Below are positions 8,268-16,766 of a stretch of DNA of 64,000 nt, piece by piece (the first letter of the stretch is position 1; the number at the start of each line of letters is the position of its first letter). The stretch comes from Pusillimonas sp. TS35 (GTDB lineage Bacteria > Pseudomonadota > Gammaproteobacteria > Burkholderiales > Burkholderiaceae_B): the NCBI RefSeq assembly GCF_009857885.1, contig NZ_WWER01000010.1, positions 47,675 through 111,674 of the forward strand. Direction: 5' to 3'. The notes below the pieces were generated by a model. It did no database searches. It saw nothing but the letters and a program-made list of their open reading frames with translations, and was not told the DNA's origin. The position numbers and the translations under genes were made by a program.

Positions 8268-8478
8268 TGCCGGGTACGAGGCCGGCGTTCAGCACGATTG
8301 TGATCGCGGCCTGCCTGCCATGCACGCCCAACTTGCGGCACGCATTCTGTATATGAAAATTAACCGTCCGCTCGGTAACGCCGAGGATAACGCCGGTTTC
8401 CCAGCTCGTCTTGCCCACTGACGCCCACTGCAGGCATGACAATTCCCGTGTGGTAAGCGCTTTGTTTGGTTTCTCCAT
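8164..8478 (-). CDS. Stand-alone LuxR-type HTH protein (no sensor domain)
   Basis: A 104-residue protein with a LuxR/GerE-type HTH at about residues 8-68: LTTRELSCLQWASVGKTS, then GVILGVTERTVNFHI and the C-terminal RKLGV. The wording is closest to quorum-sensing LuxR proteins (GKTSWE-GVILG), yet the autoinducer-binding domain of about 160 residues is missing, and the 230 bp upstream holds no remnant of it. An AAGGT ribosome-binding site precedes the ATG at 8478, arguing for an expressed small gene. The last about 35 residues are encoded antisense to the lipoprotein gene. It could be a truncated regulator or a DNA-binding-only effector. Confidence 0.68.
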   Translation of the reverse strand: MEKPNKALTTRELSCLQWASVGKTSWETGVILGVTERTVNFHIQNACRKLGVHGRQAAITIVLNAGLVPGISEPYLSRVKIHPPEPVGTRLCQKLPVPRPRRLR

Positions 8479-8648
8479 TGCTATACCTTAATCCTGTAGT
8501 CGGTATCAGAATGTATCTGAAGTGGACAGGTTTTATTCATTAAACAGGATGAATTTGCACTGGCAGATCGTTTAATTGCCATCGCAATTCCAGCCGGCGC
8601 CGGCCGGAGTGATAAACTATGCAGGCAACTTGTTTTCTGATTCCCCAG

Positions 8649-8706
8649 TAGTGCGCCGATTTGCTTGATCCGCTTGCGGGCGCCTCATAAATCCAGCTAA
8701 AGAGGT
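8649..8706 (+). ncRNA. SAM-II riboswitch in the metX leader
   Basis: The leader matches the SAM-II aptamer. P1 pairs GCGCC (8653-8657) with GGCGC (8679-8683). The loop begins GATTTG, and the conserved 3' strand runs CATAAATCCAGCTAAAGAGG, corresponding to the GAUAAAU-AGCUAAA core. The element ends in the AGAGG ribosome-binding site of metX, so ligand binding should hide the site and repress translation when S-adenosylmethionine is plentiful. SAM-II is known from alpha- and some betaproteobacteria upstream of methionine genes. Confidence 0.85.
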
Positions 8707-8710
8707 CCAT

Positions 8711-9970
8711 ATGGCCAATATCACTGCTGCTCCCGTTTCCGACGATTCCGTTTCAACGCCTGTGCCGCCTGCTGCGGTTGCGGTTGAAGTTCCTCCTGGT
8801 TCGGTGGGTGTCGTTTCTCCCCAGTTCATCGCGTTCGACGAACCCCTTGCACTGACAAGCGGGCAGGTGCTCCCGTCTTACGAGCTTGCCGTCGAAACCT
8901 ATGGCACACTCAATCAAGCACGCAGCAATGCGGTGCTGATCTGCCACGCGCTGAATGCGTCGCACCATGTCGCAGGCATTTCGGCCGACAATCCCAAAGA
9001 CATCGGTTGGTGGGACAACATGGTCGGGCCGGGCAAAGCGGTGGACACCGAAAGGTTCTTTGTCATTGGCATCAACAATATTGGTTCGTGCTTCGGCTCC
9101 ACCGGGCCTGCCAGCATCAATCCTGCGACAGGCAAGCCTTGGGGGGCGGCTTTTCCCATGCTTACCGTTGAAGACTGGGTGCAGGCGCAGGCGCGTGTAG
9201 CGGATTATTTCGGTATTCAGAAGTTCGCTGCAGTCATGGGGGGGTCGCTAGGCGGCATGCAGGCGCTAAGCTGGGCCATCACCTGCCCCGAGCGCGTCGG
9301 ACACTGTGTCGTCGTTGCCAGCACGCCACGATTGTCGGCGCAGAACATCGGCTTCAATGAGGTAGCGCGCCGTTCCATTATCAGCGACCCCGAGTTCCAC
9401 GGCGGCGATTATTACGCGCACGGTGTTGTGCCGCGCCACGGCCTGTCAGTTGCGCGTATGGTCGGTCACATTACGTATCTGTCCGACGAAGACATGGCCG
9501 CCAAGTTCGGCCGCACCCAGCGCGAGCCAGGGCACAATGGCGATTTTCACTACGGCTACGACGTCGAATTCGAAGTCGAGTCCTACTTGCGCTATCAGGG
9601 CGAAAAGTTTTCACGCTATTTCGACGCCAACACCTATTTGTTGCTGACACGCGCGCTCGATTATTTCGACCCCGCGCGTAGCCATGGCGGCGATCTGGCC
9701 AAAGCACTCAGGCCAGCACAGGCCGACTTCCTGCTGGTGTCGTTCACCACTGATTGGCGTTTTCCACCCGAGCGCTCACGCGAGATCGTCAGTGCGCTGC
9801 TCAAGAACGAGCGCCCCGTTACATACGCGGAAATCAACGCGCCGCACGGCCACGATGCCTTCCTGCTGGATGACGCACGGTATCACGCCGTGGTGCAGGG
9901 TTATTACGATCGCATTGCGGCGGGGCTGGGTCTTCCCGAGCGCAAGCACATCACGGGGGTGCTGGCATGA
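8711..9970 (+). CDS. metX: Homoserine O-acyltransferase MetX
   Basis: A 419-residue alpha/beta hydrolase-fold acyltransferase that activates homoserine with an acyl-CoA in methionine synthesis. The nucleophile S179 lies in MGGSLGGMQ, and the other triad members are D348 (FTTDWRFP) and H381 ([11 protein letters not shown]). Whether the donor is acetyl- or succinyl-CoA cannot be decided safely; many proteobacterial MetX proteins are succinyltransferases. An Ala/Pro/Val-rich extension of about 35 residues precedes the usual start of the fold. Translation begins five bases after the AGAGG embedded in the SAM-II riboswitch, and the stop overlaps metW by four bases. Confidence 0.94.
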   Translation: MANITAAPVSDDSVSTPVPPAAVAVEVPPGSVGVVSPQFIAFDEPLALTSGQVLPSYELAVETYGTLNQARSNAVLICHALNASHHVAGISADNPKDIGWWDNMVGPGKAVDTERFFVIGINNIGSCFGSTGPASINPATGKPWGAAFPMLTVEDWVQAQARVADYFGIQKFAAVMGGSLGGMQALSWAITCPERVGHCVVVASTPRLSAQNIGFNEVARRSIISDPEFHGGDYYAHGVVPRHGLSVARMVGHITYLSDEDMAAKFGRTQREPGHNGDFHYGYDVEFEVESYLRYQGEKFSRYFDANTYLLLTRALDYFDPARSHGGDLAKALRPAQADFLLVSFTTDWRFPPERSREIVSALLKNERPVTYAEINAPHGHDAFLLDDARYHAVVQGYYDRIAAGLGLPERKHITGVLA

Positions 9971-10590
9971 CCACATCCGTCGGGGTTCCGAGCCATCTGC
10001 GCGCCGATCTGATTCGCATCGCCAGTTGGATAGAGCCTGGCAGCCGGGTGCTTGACCTGGGTTGTGGCGACGGCGCTCTGCTCGCCTACCTGCAGGCCAA
10101 CAAACAGGTGATCGGCGCCGGCGTCGAACTGAAAGACGAGCTTGTGATTGCATCGGTGCGTCGTGGTGTGAACGTGGTGCAGCAAAATCTCGAGGATGGG
10201 CTGGCGCTGTTCGGCGATCAGCAGTTTGATACGGTGGTGCTGTCCAAGACGCTGCAGTCCATGCACCAGACGGAGCATATTCTGCTCGAGATGGCGCGTG
10301 TCGCGCGTTATGGCATCGTGTCGTTCCCCAATTTTGGCTACTGGCCCCATGGCTGGTCTATCCTGCGTGGCCGCATGCCTGTCACAGGCGAAATGCCCTA
10401 TCAATGGTTCGATACCCCCAACATCCACCTGTGCACACTGAAGGATTTCGAAGATTTGGCGCAGGCGTTGCAGTTGAGGATTACCCATCTGGCTACTTTC
10501 AACCGCAACAAAGAAGTTAAACTCATGCCGGGCTGGCGTAGTACGCTGGCCGTGTATCGCTTCGAGTCGCCGCACCACCAGGAGTCCTGA
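9967..10590 (+). CDS. metW: Methionine biosynthesis protein MetW
   Basis: A 207-residue class-I methyltransferase-like protein with the SAM-binding loop [15 protein letters not shown] near residue 28 and the MetW-typical segments [25 protein letters not shown] and [15 protein letters not shown]. MetW partners MetX in many proteobacteria and is needed for homoserine acylation. Its ATG overlaps the metX stop (ATGA), so the two are translationally coupled and share the SAM-II control. Confidence 0.93.
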   Translation: MTTSVGVPSHLRADLIRIASWIEPGSRVLDLGCGDGALLAYLQANKQVIGAGVELKDELVIASVRRGVNVVQQNLEDGLALFGDQQFDTVVLSKTLQSMHQTEHILLEMARVARYGIVSFPNFGYWPHGWSILRGRMPVTGEMPYQWFDTPNIHLCTLKDFEDLAQALQLRITHLATFNRNKEVKLMPGWRSTLAVYRFESPHHQES

Positions 10591-10598
10591 CCATCGCT

Positions 10599-11846
10599 GT
10601 GTCCCGCCTATACACCAGCCCCCGCGTCTTTCCGCTGCTGATTCTGGGTTTTTCCAGCGGGCTGCCGTTGGCGCTGACGAGCGGCACGTTGCAGGCATGG
10701 GCCACGGTCGAGGGTATTTCGCTGCAGAGCATAGGCTTTCTCACGCTCATCGGCACCGCCTATACCATCAAGTTCCTGTGGGCGCCTCTGGTCGACCGCT
10801 ATGCGCCACCGGTGCTGGGGCGCAGGCGCGGGTGGGTGTTTTTTACGCAATTCCTGCTCGCCGCCGCGATCGCCGGCATGGGTTTTCTGCAGCCGTCGGC
10901 GCATCTGGGCCTGCTGGCCGCCGTGGCCGTCATGGTGGCATTCTTTTCGGCCACGCAGGATATCGCGTTCGATGCCTACAGCACTGATGTCCTGCGCCAC
11001 GAAGAGCGCGCTGCGGGAGCGGCGGTGAAGGTGCTGGGCTATCGACTTGCCATGATTGTGTCGGGTGGGCTGGCGTTGGTGCTGGCGGATCAGTGGCTGG
11101 GCTGGCAGGGTATGTATGTCGCCATGGGCGGCCTGATGGCGCTGTGCGCCATTGCCACCGTGCTGGCGCCCGAGCCAGAAGTGCTGGCAAAAGCGCCCCG
11201 TAGCCTGCGCGAGGCAGTGGTGGAGCCACTGGCCGAGTTCTTCGGTCGCCCCGGCGCACTGACGGTGCTCTTGCTTATCGTCCTTTACAAGCTGGGCGAC
11301 GCCTTTGCTGGGGCGCTCTCTACCACCTTTTTGTTGCGTGGCGCGGGGTTCAGTGTTTCTGAGGTCGGCACGATCAATAAAGTGTTCGGCCTGGCTGCCA
11401 CCATATTAGGGGCGCTGGCTGGCGGCGCCATCATGGCGCGCCTGGGTCTGTACCGTTCGTTGATGCTGTTTGGCTTGCTTCAGGCAGCATCCAATTTCGG
11501 CTATTGGTTACTGGCGGTCACCCCGCCGCACCTGTACTTTATGGCATTGGTGGTAGCGGTGGAGAACCTGTGCGGCGGGCTGGGCACCGCTGCTTTTGTG
11601 GCGTTGCTCATGGCGCTGTGCAAGCATGAGTTTTCTGCAACGCAGTTCGCACTGCTGTCAGCACTTTCAGCCGTAGGGCGCACCTATTTGGCCGGGCCAT
11701 TTACGCCGCCCTTGGTCGAAACGTTGGGCTGGCCCGGGTTTTTCGTGCTGACGATCGCCATCGCGATACCCGGCCTGCTGCTGTTGCGGCTGCGGCGCGA
11801 CGACGTCATACGCCTGGACACGGATGCAGAGCCGCCCGCTGGGTAA
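10599..11846 (+). CDS. ampG: AmpG-family muropeptide permease (MFS)
   Basis: A 415-residue, 12-helix major facilitator. The start of the protein (FPLLILGFSSGLPLALTSGT), the segment IKFLWAPLVDRY and the helix FFSATQDIAFDAYSTD are characteristic of AmpG, which imports anhydro-muropeptides during cell-wall recycling and feeds the inducer route of AmpC-type beta-lactamases. The start is a GTG at 10599, eight bases after metW, so it probably rides on the met transcript. No ampC/ampR gene is nearby. Confidence 0.88.
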   Translation: MSRLYTSPRVFPLLILGFSSGLPLALTSGTLQAWATVEGISLQSIGFLTLIGTAYTIKFLWAPLVDRYAPPVLGRRRGWVFFTQFLLAAAIAGMGFLQPSAHLGLLAAVAVMVAFFSATQDIAFDAYSTDVLRHEERAAGAAVKVLGYRLAMIVSGGLALVLADQWLGWQGMYVAMGGLMALCAIATVLAPEPEVLAKAPRSLREAVVEPLAEFFGRPGALTVLLLIVLYKLGDAFAGALSTTFLLRGAGFSVSEVGTINKVFGLAATILGALAGGAIMARLGLYRSLMLFGLLQAASNFGYWLLAVTPPHLYFMALVVAVENLCGGLGTAAFVALLMALCKHEFSATQFALLSALSAVGRTYLAGPFTPPLVETLGWPGFFVLTIAIAIPGLLLLRLRRDDVIRLDTDAEPPAG

Positions 11847-11889
11847 CCGCATGGTAAAGATGGTCTAGCGCGGGCGTTGGCTGGGCGTG

Positions 11890-12609
11890 TCAGCTGCGCG
11901 GAGGGATGTTCAGCCCTTTTTGCACCGCTGGCCTGGCCACGAAGGCATCCAGGCTGCGGGCCACGTTGCCGAAATCATTGAAGCCCACCAAGTCGCCGGC
12001 CTCATAAAAACCGATCAGATTGCGCACCCACGGGAAAATGGCGATATCTGCGATCGTGTAGTCATCGCCCATCACCCACTGGCGCCCCGCCAGCCTGCCG
12101 TCGAGTACACCGAGCAGCCGACGCGATTCAGCGACATAGCGGTCGCGCGGGCGCTTGTCTTCATAGTCTTTACCTGCAAAGCGATGAAAAAAACCCAGCT
12201 GGCCGAACATGGGCCCGATGCCGCCCATCTGGAACATCAGCCACTGAATGGTTTCGTAGCGGCGAGCGGCATCCCGAGGCAACAGTTTGCCGGATTTTTC
12301 CGCCAGGTAGATCAGGATCGCACCGGATTCGAACAGCCCCAGCGGCTGGCCGCCTGGCCCGTTTGGATCGAGAATTGCAGGGATTTTGTTGTTGGGGTTT
12401 AGGGAAAGAAATTCTGGCGACATCTGGTCGTGGCGGTCGAAGCTGACCAGGTGCGCCTCGTAAGGCAGGCCGGTTTCTTCGAGCATGATGGAAACCTTGA
12501 CGCCGTTGGGCGTGGGCAGCGAATACAGCTGGATGCGATCCGGGTGCTGCGCAGGCCATTTTTTGGTGATCGGGAAGGCTGACAACGAGATATCTGACAA
12601 CGCGTTCAT
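11890..12609 (-). CDS. Glutathione S-transferase, Nu/YghU-YfcG class
   Basis: A 239-residue GST: thioredoxin-like N-terminal domain (about 26-105) and all-helical C-terminal domain (about 115-225). The motif LPTPNGVKVSIMLEE with Thr/Asn in place of the usual Tyr/Ser, and the segment NPNNKIPAILDP, resemble the YghU/YfcG (Nu-class) disulphide-bond oxidoreductases that use two glutathiones. The likely role is thiol-disulphide chemistry in the cytosol. It is convergent with ampG, leaving 43 bp between the stops. Confidence 0.86.
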   Translation of the reverse strand: MNALSDISLSAFPITKKWPAQHPDRIQLYSLPTPNGVKVSIMLEETGLPYEAHLVSFDRHDQMSPEFLSLNPNNKIPAILDPNGPGGQPLGLFESGAILIYLAEKSGKLLPRDAARRYETIQWLMFQMGGIGPMFGQLGFFHRFAGKDYEDKRPRDRYVAESRRLLGVLDGRLAGRQWVMGDDYTIADIAIFPWVRNLIGFYEAGDLVGFNDFGNVARSLDAFVARPAVQKGLNIPPRS

Positions 12610-12784
12610 CTGCGGGATCCTGTTAATGCGTTAAAGGGACCATGAGAAAGGTGGAGCCGTGGCCCATTGCGGCAGAGGCACGGTACTACCCGATGGTAAC
12701 GCGTTACATGCCGCCGGGCGATGGCGCGCGGCTGGGGTGAAAAAGATGATGCGATGGTGCCAGATACAAAAAAATAATAATACA

Positions 12785-12803
12785 ATTGAGACTGGTTCTC
12801 ATT
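12785..12803. promoter_or_regulatory. Predicted Fur box
   Basis: The 19 bases ATTGAGACTGGTTCTCATT have the TGAGA-N5-TCTCA symmetry of betaproteobacterial Fur sites (ATGAGAAT-N-ATTCTCAT). A TACAAT that could serve as a -10 overlaps its left end at 12781. The box lies 20 bp before the first gene of an iron-uptake-type membrane operon, where iron-loaded Fur would block transcription. Confidence 0.65.
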
Positions 12804-12822
12804 AGCAAAAATAGCTCAAGAC

Positions 12823-13125
12823 ATGCTCAATGCGCAAAATCCAGGCGTACCGCTTTCCTACCGCCTCAACGTCGCTTCGCGGGCCGTGCTGGCAATCGGG
12901 GGTGGATACGTGCTGTCGGCCCTTGTAGCGGCAAGCCTGGGTGCAGCGCTTCCTCTGCCCCGCATACAGGCGGCGCTCGCCGCTACACTGCTGGCATTTG
13001 TCGTCCACGCCTGCTTTGCCATCTGGGTATTTTGCGTCGGCTCCACCGCACGCGCGTGGCTGGGCTGGCTTGTACTGGTCTTGGCACCTGCGTTGCATGT
13101 GTGGTGGCTGAGGGCCGCATCATGA
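12823..13125 (+). CDS. DUF3649-family membrane protein
   Basis: A 100-residue hydrophobic protein with three predicted membrane helices (about 20-38, 45-65, 74-94). The length, the opening VPLSYRLNVASRAVLAIGGGY and the position before a PepSY-TM gene match DUF3649 iron-uptake accessory proteins. These usually accompany TonB-dependent siderophore receptors, but no receptor is present here. It is the first gene of a three-gene operon with ATGA overlaps, preceded by a Fur box. The start ATG has only a weak ribosome-binding site. Confidence 0.78.
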   Translation: MLNAQNPGVPLSYRLNVASRAVLAIGGGYVLSALVAASLGAALPLPRIQAALAATLLAFVVHACFAIWVFCVGSTARAWLGWLVLVLAPALHVWWLRAAS

Positions 13126-14846
13126 AGGGCATGGGCTTCCGGCAGTCCAATGCCTGGCTGCATACATGGGCCGGCCTGGTGTTGGGGTGGTTGTTGTTTG
13201 CGGTGTTCGTTACTGGCACACTCAGCTTCTTTCGCGACGAAATCAGTGGCTGGATGAGGCCCGAGCTGCACGCCTCGCAGCCTGATGCGGGCTCTGCCAT
13301 GCGCGCTGTGGCTGCCGTGCAGCACGTTGCGCCAGGGGCAACCGCTTGGTCAATCACCCTGCCCAACGAACGTAGCCGTGTCATCCAACTGCAATGGAAC
13401 GACGCCGAATCACCGGCTGACAAGTCGCGCGGCAAGCATGCCGTGCTCGACGCCGCGACAGGCGAGCAGTTGCATGCGCGCAATACACGCGGCGCGGATT
13501 TTTTCTACCGCTTTCATTTCGAGCTTTATGGTATGCCCTATTGGGCGGGGCGCTGGGTGGTGGGCACGGCGACCATGTTCATGCTGGTTGCGCTGCTCAG
13601 CGGCATCGTGACGCACAAAAAAATATTTGCCGACTTCTTCACTTTCCGCCGCCGAAAGGGGCAGCGCTCCTGGATGGATGTGCATAACGTCTTGGGTGTG
13701 CTGGCGCTGCCGTTTCATTTGCTTATTACCTACAGCGGGCTGATCCTGTTGATGGCTACGCTGATGCCCTGGGCAATCCACACGGTCTATCGTGGCGATG
13801 CGTCCGCCGCCTATTCGGATCTGCGCGGCGATATCTTTCGCGTCACCGAGTTCCGCCGGCCGTCGCCACCGGGGTCGGTGCCGCTTACCGATCTGGCTCC
13901 TCTCATTGAACAGGCGCGGCAGCGCTGGCCACACGGTATTGCAAGCATTGCCGTTGCGCATGCTGGCACGCCGGGCGCCATCGTTGAGTTGCAGGCGCGT
14001 GTCAACAATACGCTCTCGGGGCGAGGCTGGGGCGAGCGGATGCGCTACAGCGGCGTTACGGGCGAACCGCTGGGCGCGCCACAGCCGCCGGCTCTGGGTG
14101 GTGCCGCCAGTGTTTACAACGTCACGACTGCGCTGCACATGGCCCATTATGCGGGGGCTTGGCTGCGTTGGCTGTGCTTTTTCAGTGGCGTGTTGGGCTC
14201 GGCCATGGTTGCAACGGGGTTGATACTGTGGGTAGTCAAGCGCCTGCCACAGCAGCGCAAGGCGGGCCGGCACTTTGGGCACAGGTTGGTCGAGTGCCTG
14301 AACGTCGGCGCCATCGCCGGCTTGCTGGTCGCCGTCGCAGCCTATTTCTGGGCCAATCGGCTGTTGCCGGTCGGCTTGGCGGGGCGGGCAGGTTGGGAAG
14401 TCAACATCTTTTTTCTCGCGTGGCTGGTATGCGCGGTGCATCCTTGGTGGCGTCCGCACCGCACGGCATGGAAGGAGCAGTGCCTGGCCATTGCTGTGCT
14501 GTATGCAGGGCTGCCCTTGAGCAATATCCCTTACCCTAACAGCCACCTGCTGGCCACGTTGTCGCACGGCAATTGGCTGGTGGCAGGTGTCGACTGCGTC
14601 TTTCTGGCTGTGGCGCTGCTGGCCTTGATGGCGCAATGGTATTTGCGTGTGCCTTCTGCGGCTGCCGCAGTTGCGGCGCGGGCACAGCGGGGCAACGCAA
14701 CACCTATGCCCGCCTCGGTCCCTGCGGTGGGCGCGCCATACCCGCGGGTGACGCCGGGCGCGATCGTGCGCGTTGCACCAGGTGGATCGGCCGATGGGGC
14801 TGCCGCTGGCGGCAATCAATACTCCGGCGGGGTAGGTGCTTCATGA
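13122..14846 (+). CDS. PepSY-associated transmembrane protein (iron-uptake reductase-like)
   Basis: A 574-residue inner-membrane protein. Residues 1-50 hold the first helix (WLHTWAGLVLGWLLFAVFVT) and the PepSY-TM signature TLSFFRDEI; a periplasmic PepSY region is followed by HNVLGVLALPFHLLITYSG and further helices, then a low-complexity Ala/Pro/Gly tail. Conserved His on the membrane helices are typical of this family, some members of which reduce ferric siderophores (FhuF/FegB-like roles). The ATG at 13122 overlaps the previous stop. The open frame extends further upstream but the coupled start is far more plausible. Confidence 0.85.
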   Translation: MKGMGFRQSNAWLHTWAGLVLGWLLFAVFVTGTLSFFRDEISGWMRPELHASQPDAGSAMRAVAAVQHVAPGATAWSITLPNERSRVIQLQWNDAESPADKSRGKHAVLDAATGEQLHARNTRGADFFYRFHFELYGMPYWAGRWVVGTATMFMLVALLSGIVTHKKIFADFFTFRRRKGQRSWMDVHNVLGVLALPFHLLITYSGLILLMATLMPWAIHTVYRGDASAAYSDLRGDIFRVTEFRRPSPPGSVPLTDLAPLIEQARQRWPHGIASIAVAHAGTPGAIVELQARVNNTLSGRGWGERMRYSGVTGEPLGAPQPPALGGAASVYNVTTALHMAHYAGAWLRWLCFFSGVLGSAMVATGLILWVVKRLPQQRKAGRHFGHRLVECLNVGAIAGLLVAVAAYFWANRLLPVGLAGRAGWEVNIFFLAWLVCAVHPWWRPHRTAWKEQCLAIAVLYAGLPLSNIPYPNSHLLATLSHGNWLVAGVDCVFLAVALLALMAQWYLRVPSAAAAVAARAQRGNATPMPASVPAVGAPYPRVTPGAIVRVAPGGSADGAAAGGNQYSGGVGAS

Positions 14847-15157
14847 CGATAGCATTGGCGATGTCGGGTATGGCCGCGCTCAGCCTGGGTATGGCGCGCC
14901 ATTACGGGCAAGTATTCGGTGGCGTGCCGGCGTGGGGGTGGGCCCGACTACTCAAGTGCGTTGGTTGGTCGCTGGTGCTGGGGGCGTTGGTGCCTGCGGT
15001 GAGTGCCGAAGGGGCTTCGGTGGGGGCCGCTCTTTGGGTTGTCGAGCTTACCTTTGCTGCATTGGCCGTTACGTTGCTGCACAGTTACGCGCCACGCTTG
15101 GTGGCGCCCGCCGGGTTGCTGGCGCTTGCCCTGGCGGTGTTGCAGGCAGGCGCGTAG
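14843..15157 (+). CDS. DUF3325-family membrane protein
   Basis: A 104-residue protein with three predicted hydrophobic helices, starting M-T-I-A-L-A-M-S-G-M-A-A-L-S-L-G-M. Its size and place directly after DUF3649 and PepSY-TM genes fit the DUF3325 family, again linked to iron acquisition. The ATG at 14843 overlaps the PepSY stop (ATGA), with a GGTAGG site nearby. Function is unknown; iron-repressed co-expression through the upstream Fur box is inferred. Confidence 0.78.
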   Translation: MTIALAMSGMAALSLGMARHYGQVFGGVPAWGWARLLKCVGWSLVLGALVPAVSAEGASVGAALWVVELTFAALAVTLLHSYAPRLVAPAGLLALALAVLQAGA

Positions 15158-15226
15158 GGTTGCAAGCGATACGGCAATATGTTGCCGGTCGGCCAGCTTT
15201 GCGTTACGGTGACACAGGCGCGGCAC

Positions 15227-15255
15227 TTCAGCGTTGCCGCGCCGTTAACGCTGAA
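15227..15255. terminator. Inverted repeat between convergent DUF3325 and xth genes
   Basis: A nine-base-pair stem TTCAGCGTT / AACGCTGAA with an 11-base loop, in the 111-bp convergent gap. There is no U-tract on either strand, so it is a possible but weak bidirectional terminator. Confidence 0.35.
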
Positions 15256-15268
15256 CTGACGCCTGCGT

Positions 15269-16057
15269 TCAACCCGCCAAGGTTGTGTCGTAGTCTATTG
15301 TCAGCGGCGCGTGGTCGCTAAAGCGTTCATCCTTGTAAATACTGGCCTGGCGGGCGGTGGCGGCAATATCGGTGGTGGCAATCTGGTAGTCGATGCGCCA
15401 CCCTACGTTCTTGGCCCAAGCCTGCCCGCGGTTGCTCCACCAGGTATAGGCTTCGCCGGTGGCGTCGGGATACAGGCCCCGGTATACGTCTTTCCAGCCG
15501 ATGTTATCGAACACACGCGTCAGCCAAGCGCGCTCTTCGGGCAGAAAACCGCTGTTTTTCAGGTTGCCCTTCCAGTTCTTGAGGTCGATTTCTTTGTGTG
15601 CGATGTTCCAGTCGCCGCAAAGGATTACCCTTCGGCCGCACTTGGCGAGGTCTTCCAGGTGTCCAAAAAAGTGCTCCATGAAAACATACTTCGCGGCTTG
15701 GCGGTGGTCACCGCTGGAGCCTGAGGGCAGGTAGAGTGAAATGATTGAAAGGGTGTCGTACACCAGCTCCAGGTAGCGGCCTTCGGCGTCGATTTCAGGC
15801 ACGCCCAGCCCTTCAATGATCTGCAGCGGTTGCTGGCGGGCGTAGATCCCCACGCCGCTATAGCCTTTTTTCTCGGCGTAATGAAAGTAGCCGTAATAGC
15901 CATCGGGGTTTAGCATTTCCGCCGTCATGTTGTCGGCCTGGGCCTTGAGCTCCTGCATGCAGACGAAATCTGCGTGCTGTTGAGGCAACCATTGCAGAAA
16001 GCCTTTGTTGACGGCGGAACGGATGCCATTGAGGTTGGCGGAAATGACACGAAGCAT
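15269..16057 (-). CDS. xth: Exodeoxyribonuclease III
   Basis: A 262-residue member of the ExoIII/APE1 endonuclease-exonuclease-phosphatase family, with the usual blocks: ISANLNGIR (Asn), CMQELKAQ (metal-binding Glu), the LPSG segment, LCGDWNIAH (Asp, Asn) and FSDHAPL (catalytic Asp-His pair). It cuts DNA 5' to abasic sites and degrades 3' ends during base-excision repair in the cytosol. It is followed upstream on the same strand by a DoxX gene 38 bp away. Confidence 0.95.
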   Translation of the reverse strand: MLRVISANLNGIRSAVNKGFLQWLPQQHADFVCMQELKAQADNMTAEMLNPDGYYGYFHYAEKKGYSGVGIYARQQPLQIIEGLGVPEIDAEGRYLELVYDTLSIISLYLPSGSSGDHRQAAKYVFMEHFFGHLEDLAKCGRRVILCGDWNIAHKEIDLKNWKGNLKNSGFLPEERAWLTRVFDNIGWKDVYRGLYPDATGEAYTWWSNRGQAWAKNVGWRIDYQIATTDIAATARQASIYKDERFSDHAPLTIDYDTTLAG

Positions 16058-16095
16058 ACGGCGGGGGATCTCGATAAAAGAATTGTGAAAGATGA

Positions 16096-16503
16096 CTATG
16101 ATTTGCCGCGCATGGCATCAAGGCTCCACGGACCAGGGCCCGCAAAGATGATGTAGAAGAACACAAAGCAGAACAGCACCGCTGCTTCGCCGCCATTAAG
16201 AATGGGCAGAAGCAAGGAGCCGCTGGCTGCGACGTGCCCAATGAAGTATGCCGCAGCGCTGAAGCCTGAGGCGACGAAAGCCGCCAGGCGTGTGAATAGC
16301 CCAAGCACCAGGAGGATGCCGAAAACGAGCTCAATGATACCTGCTACGCCGTACAGCGAAGCGATCTGCAGCCCATCGAACATTTTCACATGAGGTATGC
16401 CGAGCAGCTTGGCCGTGCCATGCAGGAGAAGGAGATAGCCACCAACGATACGCAAAATGCTCAAGGCGCGGGGCGCCCAGGTAGTGCAAGCATCTGAAGT
16501 CAT
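16096..16503 (-). CDS. DoxX-family membrane protein
   Basis: A 135-residue protein with four hydrophobic helices and the DoxX opening ALSILRIVGGYLLLLHGTAK, followed by GVAGIIELVFGILLVLGLFTR. The family includes quinol-oxidase subunits and many small membrane proteins of unknown function, often linked to oxidative stress. A GAGG site precedes the ATG at 16503. It probably shares a transcript with the xth gene downstream. Confidence 0.85.
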   Translation of the reverse strand: MTSDACTTWAPRALSILRIVGGYLLLLHGTAKLLGIPHVKMFDGLQIASLYGVAGIIELVFGILLVLGLFTRLAAFVASGFSAAAYFIGHVAASGSLLLPILNGGEAAVLFCFVFFYIIFAGPGPWSLDAMRGKS

Positions 16504-16766
16504 GATGTTCCTCGTCTGATTGCGCAAGGCACGCCGCCTTACGCCGAAAAGTGTAATGCAAGTCATGTGCAAATACATGGTCGGCGAATATATGGAGCAC
16601 GAGTTTTGCCATGAAGGGGCGCCGTGCATGGCGTCGCGCTGCGTCGTTTTGCCCCGCGTCCTTCCAGTGGGCCAATGCGCGATCCAAACGCCTGGAATGC
16701 CCTGAAAGCAACGTTTTACGGACTTCGGCGATAATGCACATTTCCCGATACTTCCATCCGTCCATC

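Noticed and set aside
13410..14819. 469-codon open frame antisense to the PepSY gene
   Set aside because: Rich in Arg, His and Gln, without family features or ribosome-binding site; the membrane protein on the plus strand is clearly real.
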